From NCBI GenBank assembly GCA_963747535.1, contig CAVVFX010000003.1, positions 124,001-188,000 on the forward strand: a DNA stretch of 64,000 nucleotides, given 5' to 3'. A program made the position numbers and the translations under genes. This DNA comes from CAVVFX01 sp963747535. Its GTDB lineage: Bacteria > Acidobacteriota > Terriglobia > Bryobacterales > Bryobacteraceae. Under the pieces are notes generated by a model. The model was not told the DNA's origin and ran no database searches. It was given only the letters and a program-made list of their open reading frames with translations. Below are positions 37,022 through 46,022 of the stretch, piece by piece (the first letter of the stretch is position 1; each line of letters begins with the position of its first letter).

Positions 37022-39709
37022 TTGCTTCGTACGTGCGAGTCGCACGGGGGCACACCAGGGACAGGGGCGCATCGGTTACGCCTGGCCGGCGCCTTGAGTG
37101 CATTCCTGATCTTTGGGGCTGTGGGATTCTTCCAGCTTTCACAGAGGGCAGATCTGAGCAACCTCGCCGGGTACCCTGATGAATCGGGGCACTTCGTTAC
37201 CGGCGTCTGTCTTTTGGACTACTTCAAGACCGCATTCGGGACCAATCCCGTCTCTTTCGCGGAGTCCTATTACGTTCGCTATCCAAAGGTGTCCTTTGGC
37301 CATTGGCCGCCGCTCTTCTATGTGATCCAAGCCTTTTGGTATGGAATGCTGGGAGTGACGACCTTGAACGCCATCCTCCTGGTAGGCTGCATCACGGCCC
37401 TCGCGGCTTCCGTCCTCTTCTGGCGGCTCCAACGGCTCCACGGCGCCTCGATTGCACTTCTGTCCATCAGCGCGTTTCTTTGGCTACCAGTGGTGCGCAC
37501 GAGCACTTTATTGTTTTTGGCTGACATGCTGGCATGTCTGTTTATGCTGCTCGCCGTTCTCGCATTCTGTGACGGCTGGGCCCTCGCAAAGCGCCGGTAT
37601 TGGATCGAATCCGCGTTCTGGACAGTCATGGCTATTCTGACCAAAGAGAGCGCGCTCTCTCTATTGGTCTTTGCCTTAGTGGCTTTGCCGCTGCTGGCTG
37701 GCAAGTCTCTTCTTGCCCGCCGTAAACTGTACAGGATCGGCGTCGGCTTCGGGCTGGTTATTGCCGTTGCCTTTGTCGTCTACGCTGCGGCCGGTGTGTT
37801 ACATTCGCGGGATTACCCTCAAGCTTCGTTGAGTTTGTCGGAGTTATGGCAACGTCTGCCGATTGTTCTGGCATTCTTTCGAGGCGCCTCGCCGGCGATC
37901 TTTCTGACTGCCGCGTACGGAGTGTTCGACGCCCTCGTGCGGCAGAAATTCGTCGCCTCGACGAATCAGGCAATTCACGCCAAAATTGCGCTCGTTTGGT
38001 TAGTGGTTGTTGTCGCCTCGCAACTGGCTGGCAGGACATTGGTGGAAGACCGGTATTTTCTGGCGGCCTATTTCCCTCTGACCCTGCTGTTCGCCCAGGG
38101 GCTCCATTCCCTCCAATGCGCAACGAATTGGATATCGGGCCGGCGTGCCGCCGGTTTCCTCGCGGCTGCGGCGGTGGCGCTATTCAGCATAGTCTCCACC
38201 GCCGGCGGCATGTTGAACGATCGACGAACGGGTTATGCGGAGATCGCTGCCGCCATGCCTTTTGATCCGTTGCTGCCGGCGATTCTGGTCTCGTCCGACG
38301 CAGTGGGGGAGGGATCTTTCGTAGCCGAACGCCTGATTCACGACAGAGATAGAGACGGCCTGGTGCTGAGAGCTAGCAAGATGCTTTCCAATTTGGACTT
38401 GTTGGGCAACCGTAAACTGCTGATGACGTCGCCGGACCAGGTCCGCGAGTTCCTGAATGCAGCTCCGGTGCATTTCGTTCTTCTCGACATGGATGGCTTC
38501 ATCGACCCGGCTACCAGAGCCCACCACCGACTATTGGAAGACGCCCTCCGCAGCGAACCCGCGCAGTTCCGGTTGATGCGTGACTACCCCCTTTATTTCG
38601 ACGGCCGCCGCCGTGACAACGCCGTGCAGGTCTATGAGAACCTCCGGGCCAGACCACACCCCGGCGGTGTAGTCCGCATCGACATGACGAACTCGCTGGG
38701 GAGAATTCTGGAGATCCGGCTGACTGCCCGCAAAACTGCCTCAGCTCCGCCATCGAAGTCATCGAGCGGCTTACCCGGATGGCTGGTGCGGCTTCTACCT
38801 CGTGCCCAGGATGCCCCGAGGTCTCTCCGCATCGCTCCCGATGACGACCGCATTGGGGCTGCCGGAGGTTGGGGACGGATCTATGTAGCCGCGCCCGGCC
38901 ATTCCTGGGCAGTCCGACGGCTGCCGGACTGGATGACAATCATGTCGGGCGGCTCCGGCGTCGGCGACGGAATGGTCACCTACACGCTTTCTGAAAACGA
39001 CTCCGGTGAAGATCGTTGGGCGGTGATTTCTGTTGGAGACAAGTTCTTTCGGGTGATCCAGCCTTGCTTTCCATACATCTTCCTTCCCGTTGTGGAGCCG
39101 TTTAACAATCCCTCAGTCGGACCGCCTTCCGAGGGGTTCTCCTATTTGCCGCGGCCGAGCCGCTGGCACGTTGAGGATGTGCCGGGCGAGAGCAGCACCA
39201 TCGCCGTGACTGCCGGAGGACCGCAGGGCAGCGATAGCCTGGTACTCGAACGGCACGACCCGCCTGACGATGCGCCTGGCGCTACCGAGGTCTACTTCCC
39301 GGAAATCGACGTCTACAAGGGCGCGGGATATCGGCTTTCGCTTTGGCTCAAAGCGCAGCAGCCTGCGTTGATCCGGGTGCGCCTTGGCCAGAAGACCGCA
39401 CCGTATAACCGCTGTGGTCTCGACCAGCCGGTCGATGTCTCTTCGAGTTGGAGGAAAGTAACTGTCTGGTTTCGGGCACAGGGCGAGGGTTGCGGTCCTC
39501 TGGACAACCGACTTTCCATCGATGCCGGACGAATCAGAGGCAAATTATGGTTGTCGCGAGTTTCGCTGCGCAGAGAGGCGCTCCAGGGCAACGCTGCGGA
39601 ACAACTTGATGGCGAAGGGCAGCCCGTTGACCAGGTATCGCCTGGCCAGCCTTCTGGGTTCTTTCAGCAACCTGTGAAGCCACTCCAGGCCGGCTCGCTG
39701 CATCCATAA
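37022..39709 (+). CDS. GT-C membrane glycosyltransferase with BACON-like and carbohydrate-binding-like C-terminus
   Basis: An 895-residue protein. TTG 37022 is chosen with AAGGAGG ten bases upstream. The N-terminal ~430 residues have about ten membrane segments. Before the second comes GYPDESGHF, the acidic first-loop motif of GT39/ArnT-like enzymes, which take sugars from polyprenyl phosphate. Residues ~600-690 form a BACON-like Ig domain (GHSWAVRRLPDWMTI, then RWAVISVGDKFFRVIQ). Residues ~700-860 form a carbohydrate-binding-like beta sandwich (YRLSLWLKAQQPALIRVRLG, NRCGLDQP). The same two modules occur in the lipoprotein at 40642. The last ~35 codons are unlike any domain and overlap the wecG-like gene by 165 bp. 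Confidence 0.82.
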   Translation: MLRTCESHGGTPGTGAHRLRLAGALSAFLIFGAVGFFQLSQRADLSNLAGYPDESGHFVTGVCLLDYFKTAFGTNPVSFAESYYVRYPKVSFGHWPPLFYVIQAFWYGMLGVTTLNAILLVGCITALAASVLFWRLQRLHGASIALLSISAFLWLPVVRTSTLLFLADMLACLFMLLAVLAFCDGWALAKRRYWIESAFWTVMAILTKESALSLLVFALVALPLLAGKSLLARRKLYRIGVGFGLVIAVAFVVYAAAGVLHSRDYPQASLSLSELWQRLPIVLAFFRGASPAIFLTAAYGVFDALVRQKFVASTNQAIHAKIALVWLVVVVASQLAGRTLVEDRYFLAAYFPLTLLFAQGLHSLQCATNWISGRRAAGFLAAAAVALFSIVSTAGGMLNDRRTGYAEIAAAMPFDPLLPAILVSSDAVGEGSFVAERLIHDRDRDGLVLRASKMLSNLDLLGNRKLLMTSPDQVREFLNAAPVHFVLLDMDGFIDPATRAHHRLLEDALRSEPAQFRLMRDYPLYFDGRRRDNAVQVYENLRARPHPGGVVRIDMTNSLGRILEIRLTARKTASAPPSKSSSGLPGWLVRLLPRAQDAPRSLRIAPDDDRIGAAGGWGRIYVAAPGHSWAVRRLPDWMTIMSGGSGVGDGMVTYTLSENDSGEDRWAVISVGDKFFRVIQPCFPYIFLPVVEPFNNPSVGPPSEGFSYLPRPSRWHVEDVPGESSTIAVTAGGPQGSDSLVLERHDPPDDAPGATEVYFPEIDVYKGAGYRLSLWLKAQQPALIRVRLGQKTAPYNRCGLDQPVDVSSSWRKVTVWFRAQGEGCGPLDNRLSIDAGRIRGKLWLSRVSLRREALQGNAAEQLDGEGQPVDQVSPGQPSGFFQQPVKPLQAGSLHP

Positions 39710-40456
39710 CGGGGCGCGCGGAATCGTTCCTCCCACGAAGCTGAACGCGATTCCCACCCCGATCCACCAGGCAGCCGGCAGCGTATAACGCAACGCCTCA
39801 ATCAACTCTTCCTGCTTTGGGCAGCTCATAGCCACGAAGATAATATCCGGCTTGGCAGCCCTCAACATCTGAGCGATATCCGTCCATTGGCCATCATCGT
39901 GGCTGGATTCATCGGGTTTGCTGGAGACACCCGCAATCGAGAGATCGGAATGACGCTTGGCCAGCACCGCCGCCGCTTTTTGCGCCGCGCCGGGCGCCCC
40001 ACCGAGGAGAAAGATGGATCGCCCGCGGCGGGCGGCCGCTGCGCTGATACTCGAGATCAGGTTGGATCCGGTCACTCTCTCGGGTAAAGGCGTTCCCCGC
40101 AAATTGCTCGCCCAGACCAGCGGCATGCCATCTGCCGTCACGATAGTTGCCCTGTCATACAGCGCGGCGAATTTCTTATCCTGAACAAACCGCCGCAGGT
40201 GGTCCAAATTCATGGTGCTGACGGAACCACCGCGACCGCGCTCGACCGCGTTGAGAACCAGGTCAACGCATTGCTGCTCGCTAATGGTGTTGAGACGCGC
40301 GCCCTGCAGGTAAGCCGTCGGAACGGCGTGCATCGCCGCGGAAGACTCCAGATGAACTGCCTCCGTCGCCTCGCGTCCGTCCGAATTGTCCGCGCGACAG
40401 CCACGCGGCCAATCATTTAGAGAAGCATCATCCGGTACGCCTAAACTGGTTGCCAC
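39545..40456 (-). CDS. WecB/TagA/CpsF-family glycosyltransferase
   Basis: A 303-residue enzyme that adds N-acetylmannosaminuronic acid or a related sugar to a lipid-linked acceptor. The family core is clear: STMNLDHLRRFVQDKKFAAL, ATIVTADGMPLVWASNLRG, RVTGSNLISSI, IFLLGGAPGAA, KPDIIFVAMSCPKQE and PAAWWIGVGIAFSFVGGTIP. GTG 40456 is supported by GGAGG nine bases upstream; ATG 40333 is the alternative. It is convergent with the glycosyltransferase at 37022 with a 165-bp overlap, and divergent from the BACON lipoprotein gene. Confidence 0.92.
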   Translation of the reverse strand: MATSLGVPDDASLNDWPRGCRADNSDGREATEAVHLESSAAMHAVPTAYLQGARLNTISEQQCVDLVLNAVERGRGGSVSTMNLDHLRRFVQDKKFAALYDRATIVTADGMPLVWASNLRGTPLPERVTGSNLISSISAAAARRGRSIFLLGGAPGAAQKAAAVLAKRHSDLSIAGVSSKPDESSHDDGQWTDIAQMLRAAKPDIIFVAMSCPKQEELIEALRYTLPAAWWIGVGIAFSFVGGTIPRAPLWMQRAGLEWLHRLLKEPRRLARRYLVNGLPFAIKLFRSVALERLSAQRNSRQP

Positions 40457-40641
40457 GAAGCGCCCCTCCGGTGAGCGCTGATCTGCCGGTGATTAAAGTA
40501 GTGTAACCTGAGCGGCGCCATTTTTTCCACCGATTACGTCTGTCGCCGGATCAACGGTGCAATTCCACACTTCGCAGTCCATCCTGCGGAGAGCGGATCG
40601 GTATACTTTCTAAATTGAGTAGATCGCAGGCAAAACGGGAG

Positions 40642-42399
40642 ATGACATTGGTTCGCTGTCAAGTATGGGGATCGGCGCTTGCTGTTGGCTTGCTGTTCTC
40701 GTCGTGCGGGGGAGACCGGGAGGGAGCCCGCGCCACGGTCTCGCTCGGAGAAACTGAAATCAAACTGGGCCAGGAAGTCAACCTGCGGGTGGAGCATGCC
40801 TCAGACGGCTGGTCCGGTGAGGTTAACGTCAACAATGTCCGCCACTTCCCCATCGACGCGAAGAACCATTCGTTAAGAGTGATCCCCCAGAACGGGTTCA
40901 ACCGGAACGGCGATAACGACCTTTACGTGATGCTCATGGATCGCAACGGCCATGAAATCCCTCTCGACAACCATGGTTCGCTCCAGTTCGTCTCCATGCC
41001 AGGTGGGGTAATTCTCTTGCCGCCTGCCGACAAGGTGCCCGCCCGCAAAGGCTCAGGTGAAATCCGTGTCACCGCGGAACCCGGCTACGCCTGGTCCGTT
41101 AAACCCAAGAGCGTCCCGGCTTGGATGAAGATCGCCGCCGGTGACCAGGGGTCCGGCAACGGGACTATCGCCTACCAGCTGGCGGAAAATACATCCAACC
41201 ACGATCGATCGGCGGCGATCGAGATCGGTGATGCCGTCTTCGAGATCACGCAACTCGCTCCGGTCCTGAAAGACAGCCCGGTTCTCAAGACCGACGCCAC
41301 CGCTGAAACCCGGGGAGCCCAGGAAGTAAGCGCGGCGTCGTCACGCCTACCAGTGGCGAAAGTCGCGCTCGACAAGACGGTAGTAAAGATGGGCGAGGAG
41401 ATTCAGATCCATACGGAGCAGGTCCCTGTAGGTTGGTCCGGCGAATTGCTGGTCAACTCGCTGCGGCATTTTCAGTTTGAATCAAGACTCTACAGGCTGA
41501 AAGCCTCGGTGGACAACGGGTTCAACCCGGAGGGTCCAACGAAGCTCTATATTCTGTTGACGGACCCAACGGGAAGCCAGATCCCGGTCACTAATGGAGG
41601 TCATTTCAGCATCGTTGTTGCCCCCAGCGCGGTGATCCTCGATAGACGAAGCCGGAACGTGGAGGCCGAAGGAGTTTCCAGCCACCTCTCAGTGACTGCG
41701 AGTCCAGGGTATCACTGGTCCGTCGGCGGGGTGCCCAGCTGGATCAAAATCGGTTCTGGAATCGAGGGCTCCGGAAACGGAACCATCTCCTATACCGTGG
41801 AGGAGAACACCACCAATGAGGCGCGCTCCGCACGACTCACTGTGGGAGATGCCGCTTTCGAAGTATCGCAGCTTCATCCCCCTGAAATCCAACTTCCGTA
41901 CCACGACAACTTCCACTACAGTGCGACGCCGCCACCCGTTTGGTCGTTAATCAAAAAGGGAGGCACTATGGAATCGCCCGTGCATTGGGTGCTGGACGAA
42001 CAGCCGGGATTGCGCTCGATCATGTCTATCGAGCCTAAGGCGCCCAAAGGCGGCAACAGCCTGCTCATCCAAAAGCACGCGGATCCGCGCCACTGGGCGG
42101 CACAGCTTTTCCTGCCCGGAATCAAGATGCAGGAGGGGGGGACGTACAGGGTCTCGGCTTGGATGAAGGCTGAGAATCCAGGATCGGTCGCGATCGCTTT
42201 TGGACAGAAATCGGCGCCTTTCCGAACCTGTGGGCTGGATCATGTTTTTTCGGTTTCGAAGAACTGGACGGAGTTGACCGTTCCGTTCCGCGTGACCGGC
42301 CAGGGCTGCGATGCGTCCAACAACCGTCTGTTGATTGAAGTGGGTCAAATTGACGGCAAAGTGTGGATCGCGAATTTTTCATTGGCCCAGTCCCGCTAA
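40642..42399 (+). CDS. Predicted lipoprotein with duplicated BACON modules and a carbohydrate-binding-like C-terminus
   Basis: A 585-residue protein with a lipoprotein-type signal ending LLFSSC (not a perfect lipobox). A ~180-residue unit is present twice: module A (residues ~30-115, GWSGEVNVNNVRHF; repeated at ~235-320, GWSGELLVNSLRHF), each followed by a BACON-like domain (GYAWSVKPKSVPAWMKI; GYHWSVGGVPSWIKI). The C-terminal ~160 residues (YRVSAWMKAENPGSVAIAFG, RTCGLDHV) match the last domain of the glycosyltransferase at 37022. BACON and similar domains bind carbohydrate. A role in holding cell-surface polysaccharide is inferred. The start could also be TTG 40615. Confidence 0.75.
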   Translation: MTLVRCQVWGSALAVGLLFSSCGGDREGARATVSLGETEIKLGQEVNLRVEHASDGWSGEVNVNNVRHFPIDAKNHSLRVIPQNGFNRNGDNDLYVMLMDRNGHEIPLDNHGSLQFVSMPGGVILLPPADKVPARKGSGEIRVTAEPGYAWSVKPKSVPAWMKIAAGDQGSGNGTIAYQLAENTSNHDRSAAIEIGDAVFEITQLAPVLKDSPVLKTDATAETRGAQEVSAASSRLPVAKVALDKTVVKMGEEIQIHTEQVPVGWSGELLVNSLRHFQFESRLYRLKASVDNGFNPEGPTKLYILLTDPTGSQIPVTNGGHFSIVVAPSAVILDRRSRNVEAEGVSSHLSVTASPGYHWSVGGVPSWIKIGSGIEGSGNGTISYTVEENTTNEARSARLTVGDAAFEVSQLHPPEIQLPYHDNFHYSATPPPVWSLIKKGGTMESPVHWVLDEQPGLRSIMSIEPKAPKGGNSLLIQKHADPRHWAAQLFLPGIKMQEGGTYRVSAWMKAENPGSVAIAFGQKSAPFRTCGLDHVFSVSKNWTELTVPFRVTGQGCDASNNRLLIEVGQIDGKVWIANFSLAQSR

Positions 42400-42406
42400 G
42401 ACGTTC

Positions 42407-43618
42407 TCACTTTGGCGGCGGAATCGGGTCGCGGCCGGTCCGCACCCAGTTCTTTTCGCGCCGGATCACAAAGGCCGCGTAGATCGGGAGTTTCGAAACG
42501 ATGTAAGCCGGGACCGCCCAAAGCTCACGCGCCATGCTATGCTCTGGGAACCGGAACAATACGCCGCCCAGCGCGAGGCCCATCATCATCCCTCCGGCGG
42601 CTGCTGGCATGAATGGTATCCATCCGAGGCCGAGTAACCCCGCCACGACGGTAGCTGACAGAATAGCGAACCAGAGGAACATCAGCAGAGAGAGAGGTGG
42701 CACGAGCAGATCGAATAGCAACGCGAATAGATCCGGACGACGCTCCCGGATCGTCCTCAGCAGCAGCCGCGGACCTTGCACCCGCATGCATTCCAGGTGA
42801 CCGTGCAGCCACCGCGTGCTCTGGCTTAACTCGGCTTGCTTCTGCCCGGGCGCCTTGCTCGTCACCTTCGCTTCCCGGCAGAATACAGGAGCGTGCCCCG
42901 CCAGGATCAGGTCGATGGTCAGCCACTTGTCTTCCGCGATCTTCCCGCTTGCCAACACCGGTCCTTGGATCATCGCCGCTGGGAAAGCCATTCCGGAACC
43001 ATTCAGGAAGCAAGGTAGACCCAGGCGATCGAGTCCGCTCGGGCGGACGAAATTCTTGATGCGAAATGCCAGCCAGGAAATGGCCTGCAGCGGCGTCGGC
43101 CCGGAGGGCATTTCCAGGAGATAATTCGCCTGGACCGGCCGGCCTGTCGAGTATGCCAGCCGCGCCATCAGATCGAGCGCGTCCGCATGCACGGTGCAGT
43201 CCGCATCGATTACCACGAAAACCTCCGGCACACTTTCCCGCAGAGTTTGCACCGCGTACTCGAGAGCATAACTCTTGCCCCGGCGCACCAGGTCGTGCCG
43301 CTCGAGAACCACCGATCCGGCCCGGCGCGCGATATCGGCTGTCGCGTCGGTGCAGTTGTCGGCGATGACCACCACGCGATCTCCGGGCAGAATTTGCGGT
43401 GCCAGGCTCGCCAGCGTGTGGCGAATAACAGCGGACTCATTATGTGCTGGCACCAGCACCGCAAGGCTCGGCCGGCGGGAGTTTGCCGGCAGAACCCTAT
43501 CCCGGGGAGGCAGCAGCGCCGCGGCACATTCGAGAGACCACACGGCCATCGGGATGAGGATTCCGAATACCCCGATCAGCAGGACGATCAGCACCAGAAC
43601 GCTCCCCCAGGACATCAT
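42407..43618 (-). CDS. Family 2 glycosyltransferase, membrane-bound
   Basis: A 403-residue protein with one N-terminal helix (VLVLIVLLIGVFGILIPMAV), a GT-A catalytic domain and about three C-terminal helices. SLAVLVPAHNESAVIRHTLA starts the nucleotide-sugar fold; VVIDADCTVHADAL holds the metal-binding DxD-like site; GSGMAFPAAM and EDKWLTIDLILAG and STRWLHGHL are the ED and QxxRW-like elements of processive-type GT2 enzymes. The start ATG 43618 shares ATGA with the stop of the upstream GT4 gene. An open extension back to 44068 overlaps that gene and is rejected. Likely in exopolysaccharide synthesis. Confidence 0.9.
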   Translation of the reverse strand: MMSWGSVLVLIVLLIGVFGILIPMAVWSLECAAALLPPRDRVLPANSRRPSLAVLVPAHNESAVIRHTLASLAPQILPGDRVVVIADNCTDATADIARRAGSVVLERHDLVRRGKSYALEYAVQTLRESVPEVFVVIDADCTVHADALDLMARLAYSTGRPVQANYLLEMPSGPTPLQAISWLAFRIKNFVRPSGLDRLGLPCFLNGSGMAFPAAMIQGPVLASGKIAEDKWLTIDLILAGHAPVFCREAKVTSKAPGQKQAELSQSTRWLHGHLECMRVQGPRLLLRTIRERRPDLFALLFDLLVPPLSLLMFLWFAILSATVVAGLLGLGWIPFMPAAAGGMMMGLALGGVLFRFPEHSMARELWAVPAYIVSKLPIYAAFVIRREKNWVRTGRDPIPPPK

Positions 43619-44895
43619 TCTTTCCCCGCAGACTGGAACCTGGTCAGGAGGCTGCGCGCGGCGTCTTCGGAACGGAATTGCTCTACCGCACGCCTGCCGC
43701 CGGCCGCACCCATCCTTCCCAGGGTTTCCACGCTGGCGCACAGCGCTTCGCGCATGGCCCATTCGAGACCTTCCACGGAGCCGGCCGGAACCAGCCAGCC
43801 ATTGACGCCGGGCTCCACCAGTTCGGGTATGCCGCCGATGTAGGTGGCGATAACCGGGCGCTGAAGGGCGAAAGCTTCCAGAATTACGGACGGCAGGTTC
43901 TCGGCCAGACTGGCGAGAATCAGCGCGCGGGAAGCTTGAATGTGGGCGCACAGTTCGCTGGTAGGCACCGCGCCGGCAAGAACCACGTGCTCTTCCAGGC
44001 GCAGTTGCGCAATCCTCGCCTGGATTTGAGAGCGCAGCGGGCCATCCCCCACCAGGACCAGTTCGCAACTTACACCATCACCGGTCAACCGCCGCAGGGC
44101 TTCGAGCAGCAGCAATTGACCTTTCTGTTGATCCAGCCGGCCGACACACACCAGCCTGGGTGCGGAGGGAACCGGCGTCTGTGGATGCTGCAGAAAAACC
44201 TCGTCGATACCGGGATGCAGAACGTGAATCCTGGGCCAATGCCGGTGATCGCACCAGCGATAGAGCTGGCTTCGCCCATAGGAACTTACGGTCATCACGA
44301 ATGTGGCTCGCGAGATTTTTTCGTCCAGCGCCTGAAATCGCGCGCGGTCGAAATCGTCGGGGCCGTGCGCCGTAAAGGAATACGGCGGTCCGCCCAACTC
44401 GTGACACAGCATCGCCACCGACGCCGGATTGGTGGCAAAATGCGTGTGGACGTGGTCCACCTTTTGTTGCGCGAACCATCGCAGGAGAACGCACGCCTCC
44501 ATCAGGTAAGCCATGTGCACGAACACCCCGCGATCGGAACCTGCTCCCACGCGGACCGCCAGTCTCAGGGCACGCGCGAAACGGATGGGTCGGGTGATGG
44601 CGGCGGCAACGCAGGCCATCGCCAGCTTGAGGAGACCGGCTTGCAAAACGATGCGTGTCTTTTTGAACTCTCGTCGATCTGCTTCGTCCACCAAACGGTC
44701 GCCGCACAGACGCAGGGAGAAGCGCTCGACGCGCACTCCGCAGTTCTCCAGCGCTGCGATTTCACGCCGGATGAATGCATGGCTGATCTTTGGGTATTGA
44801 TTCACCAGATACGCAATGCAGGGCAGTTCCGGTTTGTCCCGGGCGGACCCGGCTGCGCCAGTCACCGCCGCCTGACCTGCAGCCGCCATGTTCAT
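43615..44895 (-). CDS. Family 4 glycosyltransferase
   Basis: A 426-residue GT-B enzyme. The N-terminal fold opens with PCIAYLVNQYPKISHAFIRR EI; DHVHTHFATNPASVA and YSFTAHGPDDFD are acceptor-side motifs; LVCVGRLDQQKGQLLLLEA and the late EX7E region (LASLAENLPSVILEAFALQRPVIAT in part) bind the nucleotide sugar. ATG 44895 is chosen because it overlaps the stop of the preceding gene (ATGA); a start at 44937 would lengthen the overlap with it. Middle gene of a tightly packed three-glycosyltransferase operon. Confidence 0.92.
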   Translation of the reverse strand: MNMAAAGQAAVTGAAGSARDKPELPCIAYLVNQYPKISHAFIRREIAALENCGVRVERFSLRLCGDRLVDEADRREFKKTRIVLQAGLLKLAMACVAAAITRPIRFARALRLAVRVGAGSDRGVFVHMAYLMEACVLLRWFAQQKVDHVHTHFATNPASVAMLCHELGGPPYSFTAHGPDDFDRARFQALDEKISRATFVMTVSSYGRSQLYRWCDHRHWPRIHVLHPGIDEVFLQHPQTPVPSAPRLVCVGRLDQQKGQLLLLEALRRLTGDGVSCELVLVGDGPLRSQIQARIAQLRLEEHVVLAGAVPTSELCAHIQASRALILASLAENLPSVILEAFALQRPVIATYIGGIPELVEPGVNGWLVPAGSVEGLEWAMREALCASVETLGRMGAAGGRRAVEQFRSEDAARSLLTRFQSAGKE

Positions 44896-45902
44896 GTCAA
44901 TTTGTATTCGATCAGACGGCTGCGCCGCCCGGCCCACTTGCCCGCGTGAAAGCGAATCTGGCCCAGCGCCTGCGGAAACTTACCCAATACACAGAAGCAG
45001 GCATAGAGGAGAGCATCGCGATTCCCGCGGCCAAGTCGCCTCATGCGAACGTAGATCTTGAGCGCGAGAGCGGGGTACATTGCCAGCATCAGGAGTGCGG
45101 CGCGGGGACTGAAGCAGAGAACGCCTGCCGCGGACAGAGGCAGCGCCATGCCCCACAGCCAGATGCTCAAACTCTCGTGAAGCCAATGACGCTCAGGCTC
45201 CAGGCCGTGCATCCAGGCGCCTTCCGCATAGGCGTGACCTGACCGCAGCGTACGCCTCCACCATTGGCTGAAACGCGTCATGTTCGAGTCGTGCAATGTC
45301 ATCTCCGCCGGCAGTCGCACGATCTTCCATCCTCTCTGTCGCAGCCGGACCGAAAATTCCGGTTCTTCGCCGGCAATCAATTCGGGATTAAAGCCGCCGG
45401 CAGAGCTGAAAGCGGAAACCCGAATCAGCACATCACCGCCGAAGCACTCGACCTCGCCGGCGGGAGTATCCCACTCCAGATCGCACAGTCTGTTGAAAAT
45501 GGAATTGTCCGAAAAGCGCTCGCGGCGCCGTCCGCATACTGCCGCCACTTCCGGCCGGCAAGTGAGCTCCGCCTCGGCACGCTTGATCCATCCTTCCGCC
45601 AGTTCACAATCGCCATCGACGAACTGGACCATCTCGAAACCGCTATCGGGAGCCGCATTCCGTCGCAACAGGAAATGGAAACCGGCGTTGCGGGCGCGGG
45701 CCGCGGTGTACGATGAGGCGGCGTCGAGTTCCACCACCTCGACGCCTAATGAGCGCGCCAGCAGCGGACTCCCGTCGTTTGATCCGGAATCAACGTAAAC
45801 TACCAGGCCGCTTCCCCGGATTGCCGCCAAAAGGCATTGCCGGAGCCGCTCTCCCTCGTTCCGTCCGATCACCACGATTGGCGGCGCCAACATTTCCTCC
45901 AT
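44892..45902 (-). CDS. Family 2 glycosyltransferase
   Basis: A 336-residue enzyme. PPIVVIGRNEGERLRQCLLA and VVYVDSGSNDGSPLLARSLG form the nucleotide-sugar fold, and MVQFVDGDCELAEGW carries the DxD metal site. Two or three membrane helices follow near the C-terminus (WLWGMALPLSAAGVLCF, LLMLAMYPALALKIYV). ATG 45902 is chosen, but ATG 45929 or 45893 are possible since GGAGGAA lies between. It is the first gene of the operon running to 42407. Confidence 0.88.
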   Translation of the reverse strand: MEEMLAPPIVVIGRNEGERLRQCLLAAIRGSGLVVYVDSGSNDGSPLLARSLGVEVVELDAASSYTAARARNAGFHFLLRRNAAPDSGFEMVQFVDGDCELAEGWIKRAEAELTCRPEVAAVCGRRRERFSDNSIFNRLCDLEWDTPAGEVECFGGDVLIRVSAFSSAGGFNPELIAGEEPEFSVRLRQRGWKIVRLPAEMTLHDSNMTRFSQWWRRTLRSGHAYAEGAWMHGLEPERHWLHESLSIWLWGMALPLSAAGVLCFSPRAALLMLAMYPALALKIYVRMRRLGRGNRDALLYACFCVLGKFPQALGQIRFHAGKWAGRRSRLIEYKLT

Positions 45903-46022
45903 TTGGCTGCTTCGGGCACTTCGAATCATCCTACCGCAATTTCCGTGCCGGATTTCCTGTATACTTGAGCGACACTTGAAAGACAAAGGTCAACTGGCCG
46001 AATCGAGACACCCCTCCCTGGT

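Noticed and set aside
43619..44068. Longer GT2 protein
   Set aside because: It overlaps the GT4 gene in another frame; ATG 43618 with ATGA overlap is the better start.
43678..44949. Long antisense frame over the GT4 gene
   Set aside because: It is a high-G+C shadow frame with no family similarity.
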